In this document: positions 53,351 to 64,000 of the stretch, piece by piece
Numbering within the stretch: position 1 is the first letter of the stretch
Layout of the letters: the number at the start of each line of letters is the position of its first letter
DNA from: Datnioides undecimradiatus
Lineage: Eukaryota > Chordata > Actinopteri > Lobotiformes > Datnioididae
DNA: 64,000 nt
Direction: 5' to 3'
Assembly (NCBI GenBank): GCA_008933995.1
Contig: WARS01000054.1
Span: forward strand, 3,029,001 to 3,093,000
Position numbers and translations under genes: made by a program
Notes under the pieces: generated by a model
The model's database searches: none
Seen by the model: the letters and a program-made list of their open reading frames with translations, nothing else
Told to the model about the DNA's origin: nothing

Positions 53351-55487
53351 AGATACCATAAATGCCTGCAAAAGACTACCTGACAATGCCATCCCAGGAG
53401 CAACACTGTCAACAAGGCTCCCAAATATACTTAAGTAACTAGTCAGATGACTGTCTGGTATAGATACAATTACAACTGAATGTTTCAGTGTGGTAGCATT
53501 AAGAGTGTATGCACAAGAAAGTGGTGTAGTTTGTAAAGAACATGATGTGTATGACACAAATCACAGAAAAAAAAAAAACACTGTAATGAAATGCCCCTGT
53601 GAAAGCATCCCCTGTGTGGGGAATTTCTTTAGTGAAGGTGTTGTGAGTTCAGTGCAGAGTGGTCACTTTCTGTTCCTCAAAGCAGGCACTGTCAACTGCA
53701 TCTCTGCTGACCCACTAGTTTAAAAAAAAGCAGCTTCCCCACTGTATCTGGCTGTCCTTCCCATGACCCCAATCACATCATCGCAGCCTGAGGGCCAATA
53801 ACCTTAAGACTCTACAGACTCTACTCTGTCTGAATAAGCACTGGAAGAAAACATGCATTCATTTCAGGCTGAGCTGACATCTGAGGGCACTTGATTCTGA
53901 TGTTGCACTGCTAAACTGAGAAATATGAGCCTATGTATATTCTCCACCAGCATAAACAAACAAAGATCAATTTGCTTTTTTTGTCATTCCTGTTCTAAGA
54001 GTTGTGTTAGAGGGGGTGGGGGTTGCTCTCCATTACATCAAATGTTTTATTTTGATTGAAACTAGCCTTGCTGCTGTACGACAGTTTTATCTGAGACAGT
54101 GACAGCTGTGCATACAGATCGTATTGATCGTATCAAGGTTGATCAGCTGGTCAATCTGGAGTTGGACACACTCAAAACTGGTGATGATGTGGACCTAAGG
54201 AGGAGAACCCTGACAGTGCCTGCCATCAACCTTTGATGGAAAAATATTGTGACATGTCCTCATAGGGACTAAGCAAATTATTGTAGCTTACCTTTTCACT
54301 GATACTTGTTGAGACATGCAACCTGTTAATTATCAGCAGATGATTGGAGAGTGCTGCACTCAGTTAAAGGTTAACTTATCACTCATAACTGGGCAAAGGG
54401 AGAGGATGCTGCACTTATGTTTTAACCTCAAAAGAAGCAGAGCAACTCAGTACCAGGGTCTGAGCGTAACGCACGCCACATACATGTCTCACGAGCATTC
54501 CTATCTTATGTGGCAGTGGGGAAATCTTACAGTCCTTGGAGCTCCTGTCACAGACCACTTTGTGCTCTGTCGGTTAATAACAAACTCTGAACTTGATCTC
54601 TTTTTTGGGATCTACGATTATTTCCAAGAACCTAAAGAGTTTGTCCAACATGGACATGATGTCAGCTCAGGGAGTTCAACCTGCCTCAGGAGCTGCTAAA
54701 CCAGTTCTGTTCTGCACTTACCTGGTCTGATCTCTGTCCGAAAAAGAAATAACTACAATGGACAGCCAGAAAATCGCTGACACCAACCTACCCTCCATTC
54801 AGGATTTCTACTTTACTAAAGACCCATCACGCCCTGAACACGACCAGTTCCAACTTCTTTCTTGTGGGCTCTAAAACCAAGAATTTGTTTCTACAGTTTG
54901 TGTACTCGAATGAACAGTTCAGTCAGTCAGATACTTTCAGTGCCCCTCTAACAACAAACACTCCCTCACAGACAAGCTATACATTGTTTTAGATTTCATA
55001 GTAGATTTACAGTTTATGGGTTCTTATGTTAGATTTGTTTATATGCATATACAATATATCACCAACATTTATGTATAGCCACTGCAAACACCCAAACACT
55101 TGAGTTGTATATAGACGTTTTATTTATTCTGCTGGTCATTTGTGCTTTTGTGTATATTTATGGTCTGGTTCTCCTATGTATACTATGTATGAAATATGAA
55201 TAGTGCATCTGAACACAGAGTAAAAGTCTGTTGTGGGTCTTTTATTGTAGAATTTATTGTTGTAAATTCTGTGGTCACCATGTTCAGTAACCGGTGGTCA
55301 CCCCTCAGCAGGGCACATACCTGATTTCCAAAGGAAACATTTCTATTTCAAAATCTGTCAGTACCACCCTTTGTTGCTGCAATTCTAACCACAAAGAGGA
55401 AGTGATCACATTCTTATGGAAATGTAACACATCACACGCACTCACACTGAACACAAATGTACCTTCACTCACATTCAGAGCTTGGTG

Positions 55488-55495
55488 TTTATAAG
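55488..55495 (+). promoter_or_regulatory. TATA box of the plus-strand olfactomedin gene
   Basis: TTTATAAG, 76 bp before the ATG at 55571, matching the motif in front of the divergent paralogue. It implies a short 5' UTR starting near 55520. Confidence 0.6.
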
Positions 55496-55570
55496 TTAGA
55501 GGCTTCTGCTGCTGTCATATCCACTCTGTGTTCAGGGACTCTTTCATTTAGCTCTGCTCTCTGATCCACC

Positions 55571-58500
55571 ATGAAGCTGTATGTGATTGTTCCCCTCTGT
55601 GCTCTGCTCACCCTCACTCAGCAGGTAAGAAAACACTCCACACATGATGATTATTACCTCTTATTCTGTAAATGACTTCCATCTCCTTACATTTAATTAC
55701 AGTTTATCATACACTGCCCAAATTACATATCGTATTTAGCCTATATCTTTTATATATCATGATTGATATGGTTGTTTTCAGGCACCTTCAAATGACAAAT
55801 GTGTGTGTGAGTTGAGTAATTCAGAAAAGGCATTCCCTCACGACAAACTCAGCACAGTGGAGGACAGTGTATCAAAATGCAACACCAACATCACGCCACA
55901 GAAGGTAACTTACAGCTGGACCTACAGCAGTTGTGAAAGTGGAATAATAATAATATTAATGATAGAGTAGAAACCCAGACTCCTGTTTGCATGTATGCAT
56001 TCATGCTGAAGGAGTCCTGAGGGCTGTGTGAACACATATCCCCCTGGCTCTCTCTGTAGTCTCTGCAGATGGAGAGTCTGCTGCTGGGTCTGGAGCGACG
56101 TCTGCCCCAGCTGCTGGAAGATGTGTCCATGCTGGAGAGGGAGGATGACGGAGACCTCTACGGAGTTATCAGCCTGCAGGTGATAGAGAATGAACTGGCG
56201 GAGATCCAGCAGCTCATTGACAGGCTCAACAGCACCAAGAAGGCGCACCAGCATCTAATAACTAATATAAGTGAGCAGGTAAATTCACTTTAAATATTAA
56301 TTGAAGGAGCACTTATTATTTATATTATACTTATTAGCACCTTTATTATTGAAAGGGCTTCATCATGGTGTCCTGTAGAGTTATGAGCATTTCTGGTTTT
56401 CAATGGAATTCATCTCCCATACTCTAATATCATTTGTGTTGTACCCATTAGAAATGAGTCTTACTCTAATGTATTGAAACAATCCAGCATCAGATGCACC
56501 TCACTCAAATACACTCTATCAGACATGAATGAATAATGATAGCTTACTACCTGTTCCTAAAAACTTATAGTTACTAATTGTCCACTAGTAGGTGCCAATA
56601 AACATAATAGTTAAATAAGCCTCAATTCATTTTGCCAATCAGAGACTGATGACAGAAACTTTGTGCCAAGTGCTTGTCTCGCAATCCCGTTGTTTCCAAA
56701 AACAGTAAAGCAGCATATTTGCATTGCATTCATATTTGTAGACCCATAATGGACATAAAAAAACATATTCACAGGTATTGTCTTTTTTGGTCCCGGTCAA
56801 TCCTCTTCCATGGCAAAACCTAGCGTTCCCCTCGGCTCTATGGAGATTTTTAACATCTTTCAGCACATTGGTTTGGTTTGATGGCTCACAGCTTGAATGT
56901 TTTGCATCAGTGTCACGGCTCTCATCAGCAGCAGGCAGCTCATGTAAGCAAAACAGCTCTGAACAATACACTGACAGTGTGCCAAACGACTGACAGGAAA
57001 GGGGGCAACTGGCTGGAGGACATTTTTTTTCTTATTATCCCCAAAACAGAGGCAAATGGACATTTATGACACATTTTAGAATGAATTCTTCATGTCTGAC
57101 AGATGTGTGTAAACACCATGCAAAAAAACGACATGGTGACTTTGAGGCATGAACATTTCAGCCCAAAGTGGAAATCTACTGATGTTGAGCGCACTGTTGA
57201 CTTTGATCTCATCAAGTCAAACCTTAATACTTTCCTGCTAACTTTGTCATCTGGCCATCCATTTCTTCATGAGATTAATCTCACATATGGTATCGTTTGA
57301 CTGAATATTTGGATGTCTGTTCTGCTGCTGTCTCTCAGCTGGATGACCTGAGATCAGAGATGCAGGAGATGGAGACCTATGACACCATGCGGGTGGTGAA
57401 GAGACAACAAGACAACCAGCGCCTGAAGAGAGACCTGGACCAGTGCAGAAATGGATATAACCCTGCCACCATACCCACACAGCCTCCACATGGTATGTCC
57501 CAAAACCACACTACACCCCAGACTGCAGGAGATCTGTTTTCTGGTAAACTCCATCTGGAAACCACCAGATAGATAACAATGGTTCCTGAACTTATTCGCA
57601 ATCAATTAGCAGATCGATTGGGCATCTCCATTGATTCATGTTCAAAAAGATTTGTTTAATATATTAATTAAGCAAAATTAGATGTAATCAGGCTTTAATC
57701 TCAAGCAAAATTCCACCCACTGTGTCGCCACAAGGAGGTGGCACCTTAAACGTGGTCACCCACAGGTGTGAAAGGTCCTCCTCACTCAGAACTAATGAAC
57801 CGTGGGAAGCTCTCAGCACCAATTATGATGAATAGGAAGTTATTATCAGCCAGCTGTACTAATTTAGTTTTCTCTTTTTCATTACTTTATTTTATATCCT
57901 ACACCAAGGTTACTGTCCCCACGGCGAATTTGTGAACGTATCCGGGCCGAGGGTGTACACAGCAGGAGAGTACCCTGGATCCTACAAGTACGGAGCCTGG
58001 GGACAGGATCCCAAACCAGAGGCAGGGAAAGAGAGCTGGTACTGGCTGGTGATGCTGACTTCCGGCAATAAATTCTCCAACTACATCCGTCTCTACTCCA
58101 CTCTGAGTTCCCTCATTGTTGGGAAGAGTGTCCCAGGTAAAGAACATTTGGACTATAATTTTGAGTGATGAATAATAGTGTTGTTTTGGGTTTTTTTTTT
58201 TACCATTGCTGATAAGAAGCGCAATTGTTGTGGACTATTTTAAGACATGTATTATCGACATTTGTTGCTCCAGTAAGTAATTTTTGCAGATGGACCGTGA
58301 TTGGGGGATTGAGCCAATATTCAGCAGATGTGTGTTCATGATGAAGAAAGGCATTTTTGAAAAACAATGGCGCTCAATACTTGCCCACGATAACAAAATT
58401 ACTGAAGATCTTTTGATTAATTGCTTCTCTTTTGTATTAAGATGTGATAACAACACTTCCAATTGAATTTGCTGCTCATCCTCTTGCTTCTTCTTCTTCC

Positions 58501-59251
58501 TCTCCCAGGTAATATCCAGATCCACGCTTCCAACCCAACCACCAACACCATCCAAGGTCCAAATGTAGTGCTCTATGGAGGGGCCCTTTACTACAACTGT
58601 TACAACCAAGATGCTGTTTGTCGATTCAACCTGACGGCCAAGACCATTACCACCTTACAACTGCCCAAAGGCACCAGGTTCGCTGCCCAACTTTGCCCTT
58701 AAGCTCAGTGTTTGAGTGGGTGTTGATGACTGAATGAAACCCTGCTTTCTGCAGGGAGTGAGACACTGATGCATTGTTTTCCAAGTGAAACTTTACCTCT
58801 GTCCTCTGTTTTCAGGTTTAACTCAAAGGGTAACTTCTGCCACCTTGATGAATGCTACCCGTTCACTGACCTGGACCTGGCAACAGATGAGTCAGGTGTC
58901 TGGGTGATCTATACCACCACCCAGGACTTTGGCAATCTGGTGCTGTCCAAGGTGGAGGAAGGGGAACCACTGACACTTGGCCAAACATGGCACACCTCGG
59001 TCTACAAGCAGGCGGTGACCAACACCTTTATGGTGTGCGGAGTCCTCTACGCGACCCGGTATATCAGCAAAGAAGTGGAGGAGATCTTCTATTCATTTGA
59101 CACAACGACCGGAGCAGAGAGGTTCAACGTTGGCATCTTCATCAACAAGATGTCTCCCAACATTTTCTCTTTGAACTACAGCCCTGTGGACCAGATGCTA
59201 CACGCCTACTGTGACTCCTACATGGTCTCCTATAAGGTTTTGTTCTCGTAA
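55571..59251 (+). CDS. olfm4: Olfactomedin-4-like secreted glycoprotein, 7 coding exons
   Basis: Coding exons are 55571-55624, 55782-55904, 56060-56278, 57339-57492, 57909-58136, 58509-58677 and 58816-59251. Every border has AG/GT, and phases are 0,0,0,1,1,2. They join to 461 codons (460 aa). Residues 1-18 form a signal peptide (MKLYVIVPLCALLTLTQQ). Exon 2 has a 'KCVCELS' Cys motif and an N-I-T sequon. Exons 3-4 are a strongly acidic/Leu-rich coiled coil. The olfactomedin domain starts at C186. It keeps D340, N385 and D449 at the calcium-ligand positions and C390 as the disulfide partner. T386 replaces the Ala that supplies only a backbone carbonyl in myocilin. The first four introns match the minus-strand paralogue in position and phase. 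Introns 5 (372 bp) and 6 (138 bp) interrupt the olfactomedin domain and are absent there. Role by family: secreted extracellular glycoprotein. Orthology within the fish OLFM4-like group is not resolved. Confidence 0.93.
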
Positions 59252-59525
59252 ATGGATAATGTCAACAGTTTCCATAGAAGCCTGCTCTCAGTTATCAGTT
59301 ATCTTCTTCTTTCCTGTCTTCTCTTCTAGTTTTCATCATCTAAATGCAGTCACTTCTACTTTGCTGTTTTATGTTCACCTATTACAACTAATACAAAAAC
59401 CAGCTCAATACAACTCAATGCCCCAAAATACATGTCAGTGTTTGCATTCTAATAATTCATTCACAATAGTTTAAAACTTGATTGATGTTACTGTTGCTGT
59501 GATGATGCAGTATGCCTTTTGGATT

Positions 59526-59531
59526 AATAAA
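59526..59531 (+). terminator. Polyadenylation signal, plus-strand olfactomedin gene
   Basis: AATAAA, 275 nt past the stop at 59251 and followed by a T-rich stretch. It gives a 3' UTR of about 300 nt. Confidence 0.6.
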
Positions 59532-59613
59532 GTTTTATCTATTTATAAAGTTGTGATGAGCTACTTAATTCTTATTACAGCAATAAGATCAAAAACAAAG
59601 ATCACACCCTTCC

Positions 59614-60185
59614 TGTCCTAGCATGCAGCACAACTCCTGGTACAGACCTTCATCATATCCAGCACTGACTGCTGCAACTCCCTAGATGCTGGGCTCCCCA
59701 CATGCACATCCAAAGCACTGCAGGTGGTCCAGAATGCAGCAGCTTGTCTGGTCTCCAACCAGTCTAACAAAGCACACGTCACTCCCCAGTTCATATCCCT
59801 GCACTGGCTCCCAGTCGCTGCCCATGTCAAGATAAAATCCTTGACGCTTACAAAACTATAACTACAACTGCCTCTGGCTAGCGAAAACCCCCTTAATCAG
59901 GTTCTACACTCACTATGCTCGGACAATGAAAGACACCTAGACACCATCACAACAGGGCCCAAAATCACGAGCTAGACTCTTCTCCTCTCTTGTTCCTCAG
60001 TGGTGGAACAAGAGAGGAGAAGAGTGGAACTCGAGGCACTACCTGTCGACCCCTGTGTCCTACTAGACACAAAACACCTCTTAGCACTTGTCCGTGTGCT
60101 TTTCCTACCTAGATCTTTGCTTGTGTTGTACCTATTCTATACGTGCGTCACTTTGGATAAAAGCATATGCCAAATGACATTGGAG
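59614..60185 (+). mobile_element. L2-type LINE 3' fragment (reverse transcriptase end and tail)
   Basis: On the plus strand, 59640-59850 translates to the familiar end of fish L2-like reverse transcriptases (CNSLDAGLPTC, LQVVQNAAACLVS, HVTPQFISLHWLPVAA). The element ends in 'TTTGGATAAAAGCATATGCCAAATGAC' at about 60151-60177, a variant of the conserved L2 tail. Frames are broken and the 5' part is missing, so it is dead. A local palindrome at 59976-60025 is reported separately. It lies in the 3' flank of the plus-strand olfactomedin gene, downstream of its poly(A) signal. Confidence 0.8.
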
Positions 60186-60699
60186 AATTTAGAAGATTTG
60201 CTAAAGTCTGTGCAGTCCCCCATCACTCTATCTGCTTATGCACACACACTGAGGGTTCTTTCAGAATAAAGGCCTTTCATTTTGGGGGTTCAGGACTGGA
60301 CCACCTGAAGAGTTCTTGTTTCAAAGTAGATTCAACATTACAGAAAATCAGTGTGTGCTGTGAGTTCTCCTAAATGACTCACACGTGTTCCTGACTCTTC
60401 TTTAAGATGTACTGTTCTTCTGCCACCACGAGGGGTCAGCCTTTGCTCTAACAACTAAATGCAGTAAAAGCCACAGCCATAGTGAACTGTAACATTATTA
60501 ATATTAATATTACATCTCCAGCACACTCTCTCTACCTATTTATATGATTATTCTTGAAATTTTGCAGAACCTCGAGTTTAATATGAGTGAGTCATTGCTA
60601 CTTTAATAATGATCACAACTAAAACTTGACCCATCTAGTGAGAAACTAGATGGGACAAGATATTACCCCGTCACACCTCACTGTGGCCTGTGACTGACG
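60186..60699. other. Intergenic gap between the L2 fragment and the candidate promoter
   Basis: Short AT-rich unique sequence with a 10-bp inverted repeat (60630-60639 with 60645-60654, 5-nt loop). Nothing else seen. Confidence 0.6.
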
Positions 60700-61204
60700 A
60701 CACGCAGCGCTCAGCAGGCGAGACAAACAACCCGCAAACAGGATCACATCAGATGTGACCACACCTTCACAATAAAGCCGGAAATGTGGCACTCACACAC
60801 TGATCATACATGATTTAACGGAGATACAATACACATTTAATGTTCGCTGATGAACGCAAAAGCAAAGCTTTTATTTTGGTAATCCCTCCTATGCGCCATA
60901 GTTTGTCACCGGACGGGGTTTTGTTTTGAAGTGTGCCACCGGAAACCAGGAGATTGGACGTTTGTCGAGCTTGACGTCGGGAGCTGACTCTCAGCATGGA
61001 CCCAGGATCTTCTCAACCAGCGCCCAACTTGAAAAAGGATTTGAACGTGGAAGAAAATGCTCCTGTTCGCTACTTTCGTATTTTCTCATTCTGAGGAAGG
61101 GGACGGAGGTTTTCAAGACTTCAGAGGAGCCTTTCAAGCGCAGTTGTCGTAAAACAGAAGAGCAGGGGAGTGATCTCAGAGCCTGGAGTCAACACTGCAG
61201 CAAG
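60700..61204 (+). promoter_or_regulatory. Candidate promoter and 5' exon of an unknown plus-strand gene
   Basis: CpG-richer than its surroundings, with two ETS-like CCGGAAA sites (about 60777 and 60942). A strong donor CAAG|GTAAGA at 61204/61205 would end a first exon. The ATG at 60996 opens a 32-codon ORF closing at 61094, before the donor, so the exon would be mostly 5' UTR with an upstream ORF. The rest of the window would then be intron 1. No acceptor or coding exon identified. Confidence 0.45.
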
Positions 61205-63399
61205 GTAAGAAGATAGCCGGCCCTAAAGCCCCAGCAATGTCCCCAGCCCCTGCTTTGCTGCCCCATCCAACTGTGTGTGAGCTCAGGAAGCTTGTCCGCG
61301 TCTTTAGGAACACACACGCAGCTTGTTTGGACTCTTTCTCTGTTGGGTTTTGCGGTTTTTGCAACTTTTTGCAGCTGCGCGTTGCAGCGCTGCAGCCTGA
61401 CACAGCGATCCTCTGAGGTCCGGGCAGACAGGCTGTTTTTGCTCTTTTGTTGCTCTCACCGCCAGCTTTAAGGTGTCTGCACGACACAGCCCGAGGGAGT
61501 GCGTCTCAGCCCAGAGAAATGACTTCATCGGAGGTTAACTCATGCATGTTCGTGTTATTTTATAAACTGTAGTTTCCCACAGGAAGTCAGAGTATGCGTG
61601 TGTGGTGGGTTATAGCTGTGATTTCAGCGACATCAGCTCAAATACATGGCAGCATGCGCGGTGGGGTGGGGTGGTGTGATTATCATAGCTTTAATAAGAA
61701 GGTGAGAGGTGTTTCTATTAATTTGTCCACCCTATTCATACCAACAAGGAGGACTAATTTAAGAAAAACAACAAACAAACAAACAACTCATGCAACTCAA
61801 CCCAGCAGCACCATAAACCGCAGCATCCAAATGTTCAGATGCAGCACCAATGCATTTCTGCAGCACCATGCAGACACAAGGCGGTTTAAAGTGCTTTACA
61901 GGCAGATGAGACATCAGGAAAACATTGGGGTTGCATTAAAAGATAAAAAAATAAATAAATATGACAAACAAAACTGTTCAAAAGAAATTAAATGTAAAGG
62001 CAGTGAAAATAGAAGCGAGCCAATAACCTGATCATGTAGAGGCACATCTGCATCAACAGCTCCATCAGCGCCGCTTCCGTGCGACGTGCTGTATGCAAAG
62101 CTGTTCTTATGTAATTCTCTGATTTTAGTCTGCTGAACTCTGCAGGACCTCCCGGTTTACACCAGGCACGCCGAGCTGCAGTGGTTTGTGATTTCTGTGA
62201 CGTGTGCGATCAGTTTGGCAAGAGGAGGGTGACCTTTTACCTATCACACAGGACCCCAGAGTGCAGCTGGAGCAGGAGGGGTGACTCTGACGGTTGGTAA
62301 CAAAGGTTGATGGCGAGTAGAGACCGGGGTCAGAGTGTCTGCTCTCCTGTCAGCAGGCAGCCAGGCAGCAGCAGACCTAACATCTACGCGTAGGTTATTA
62401 TCTGTTTATCTGTGTCAGAGAATACAGTGGCACCTTATCAAAGCAGTCAGCATCTGAGCCTCTGACAGTTCAGCTCAGGCTGACTGAGAAACTGAGATGC
62501 AGCCCTGAATGTTTTACAGCATCCTCCAAATCCCTGTAATATGAGGATATGGTGATCAGTCCGGCAGACGTTGAACAGGGCTGGAATTCTGTCTGACAGC
62601 CTGATTGTGCTGTTACAAAATCAAATATTCAGGCCGACTAAATGGATGAGCAGATCCCCGGCGGTAGGATGAGGTCTGGTTTGCACACAGAGGCAGAATG
62701 TTGCATAAGGGCGTTGCTGTGTGTGTTGTTTCTGACTCTCCTTATCTGTGCGCCGCTGTTCGCAGCGGTGAGGCTCACGGGGCACTGACCCAGTGCCAGT
62801 GCTATGGTACATACACTTTTATTATCAGCCTAAATACACGAGATCCATCGCAAACGCACACGTCACTCGCACCACGTGTGGTTTCGTCTCTCTGAAGCAT
62901 GTGGAAACCCCTCTCTGAGTCACAGGCCAGGGGTTATCGCTAGCCAGGACAGTATGACATTTTGGTGCATCGGAGATTAAGAGGACTGAAGCGATTCCAA
63001 AATGAAGCATTTTCATTCAGGAAAGTTATGAAAACCTGCTTAAAAGCTATGATGTGTTTATAAATTCTTTTAACTTGCATCTGTAACCGGATTTTAAAAT
63101 GAAAATGAAATGTTTTTTTAGTGCATTATGTTCAGGATAAACTGGAAAGGGCAGAAAGTCTGAGCTCAACAAAGGCTGAAAGAGCAACGAATGCAGAGGA
63201 GAGGACATGAGGATCAAAAGTAATTTTATAATAATGTTTATTTTAACATCGCTATAAATCTTTTTTTATTTTTTATGAAGAGCTGATAAGATGTTGCATG
63301 ATGCATGAGTTGGAAATGAAGCAGTAAGTCCAAAAAAGGAAACCGTGGCTCTCCTGCAAGACAGCAAGAGCAGATATGTGATATCTGATGCTGATTATA
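61205..63399. other. Probable intron 1 of the unknown plus-strand gene
   Basis: Moderately GC-rich at 61.2-61.5 kb, then ordinary non-coding sequence up to the GACA array. No acceptor-bounded coding exon recognised. Confidence 0.45.
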
Positions 63400-63418
63400 G
63401 ACAGACAGACAGACAGAC

Positions 63419-63473
<55 letters not shown>

Positions 63474-63504
63474 CAGACAGACAGAGAGACACAGACAGAC
63501 AGAC

Positions 63505-63535
<31 letters not shown>

Positions 63536-63574
63536 GAGACACAGACAGACAGAGAGACAGACAGACAGACAGAC

Positions 63575-63627
<53 letters not shown>

Positions 63628-63800
63628 CAGACAGACAGACAGAGAGACAGACAGACAGACAGAGAGACAGACAGACAGACAGAGATAGAGACAGACAGAC
63701 AGACAGGCAGACAGAGAGAGACAGACAGACAGACAGGCAGACAGAGAGAGACAGACAGACAGACAGACACACAGAGAGAGACACAGAGAGAGAGAGAGAG
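63400..63800 (+). repeat. (GACA)n/(GA)n compound array
   Basis: About 400 bp of GACA blocks alternating with GAGAGA runs at a loose 20-60-bp period. Long open frames on both strands (SVCL or DRQT repeats, up to 189 codons) are artefacts. Confidence 0.97.
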
Positions 63801-63926
63801 GCTGCAAATCCAGCTGTTTCCTCTTCTGTGTCTGTCCTGTTTAGCTGCTCGGTCAGCATGCTCACGCTGCCAGTTCCAAAGGCTTGTTAAGATTGTTTCT
63901 TTTCATGCAGACCAGTCAGCTAACAG

Positions 63927-63987
63927 GCAGGCATGCAGGCAGACAGACAGACAGACAGAAAGACAGGCAGACAGACAGACAGACAGA
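63927..63987 (+). repeat. (GACA)n array, second block
   Basis: About 13 GACA/GGCA units, separated from the main array by 130 bp of unique sequence. Confidence 0.9.
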
Positions 63988-64000
63988 CTCCTCATTCAGC

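Larger units (their letters stand above)
50810..55480. other. Intergenic region between the divergent olfactomedin genes
   Basis: About 4.7 kb between the two TATA boxes. The middle is a decayed LTR-like block and a dispersed-repeat copy. 54.05-54.90 kb has an unidentified 127-codon ATG ORF (54316-54699) with no recognised domain. The size and repeat load argue against one shared compact bidirectional promoter. Confidence 0.65.

Noticed and set aside
50674..55571. Shared bidirectional promoter for the two olfactomedin genes
   Set aside because: The genes start 4.9 kb apart, each with its own TATA box, and repeats fill the space between.
63238..63890. Long open frames on both strands rich in 'SVCLSVCL' or 'DRQTDRQT'
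   Set aside because: They are translations of the GACA/GA microsatellite. No start context, no domain, and equal opening on several frames.

Overview
The window looks like euchromatic DNA from a teleost fish. It has split genes with GT-AG introns, long non-coding stretches, many dinucleotide and tetranucleotide microsatellites, and diverged copies of repeat families that I know from fish genomes (an L2-type LINE with its 'GGATAAAAGC' tail, Ty3/Gypsy-style LTRs, and 'gctaacatgctaac' and 'agctgctaaatgctcca' dispersed repeats). Nothing prokaryotic is present. Species and chromosome cannot be read from the sequence.

The only well-supported protein-coding genes are two secreted olfactomedin-domain genes of the OLFM4-like type, arranged head to head. 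The first is on the minus strand (48252-50706, 5 coding exons, about 465 aa). The second is on the plus strand (55571-59251, 7 coding exons, 460 aa). Both have a signal peptide, a coiled-coil region and a C-terminal olfactomedin propeller that keeps the expected calcium ligands and disulfide cysteines. The first four introns match in phase and order. The plus-strand gene has two extra introns inside the olfactomedin domain. They are probably diverged duplicates. Each has a TATA box about 80-95 bp before its ATG.

The most unusual object is at 41463-43581: a 2109-bp insertion flanked by a 5-bp target-site duplication (CAGTA). It consists of two identical 690-bp arms in inverted orientation around a 729-bp centre. 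Each arm is a complete 568-bp TG...CA LTR followed by 122 bp that is antisense to the 3' end of an ARID1A-like coding sequence. The centre plus the right arm's tail is a frameshifted sense copy of the last ~270 codons of ARID1A (BAF250 C-terminal region). It therefore looks like a host gene fragment captured by an LTR retroelement and integrated as one unit through two U3 ends, which is not a normal proviral arrangement.

Layout: 1-24.6 kb is non-coding sequence with repeats, weak exon-like pieces and isolated regulatory motifs. A CpG-rich candidate promoter with a minus-strand splice donor lies at 24.6-25.1 kb. 25-41 kb is non-coding with dispersed repeats and two small ORFs worth checking. 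The LTR/ARID1A element occupies 41.5-43.6 kb. 43.6-48 kb is repeat-bearing intergenic DNA. The olfactomedin pair spans 48.2-59.5 kb, with a decayed LTR-like block between the genes. An L2 LINE fragment follows at 59.6-60.2 kb. A CpG-rich candidate first exon ending in a strong donor lies at 60.7-61.2 kb. The rest is probably the first intron of that unknown gene, ending in a 400-bp GACA/GA array.
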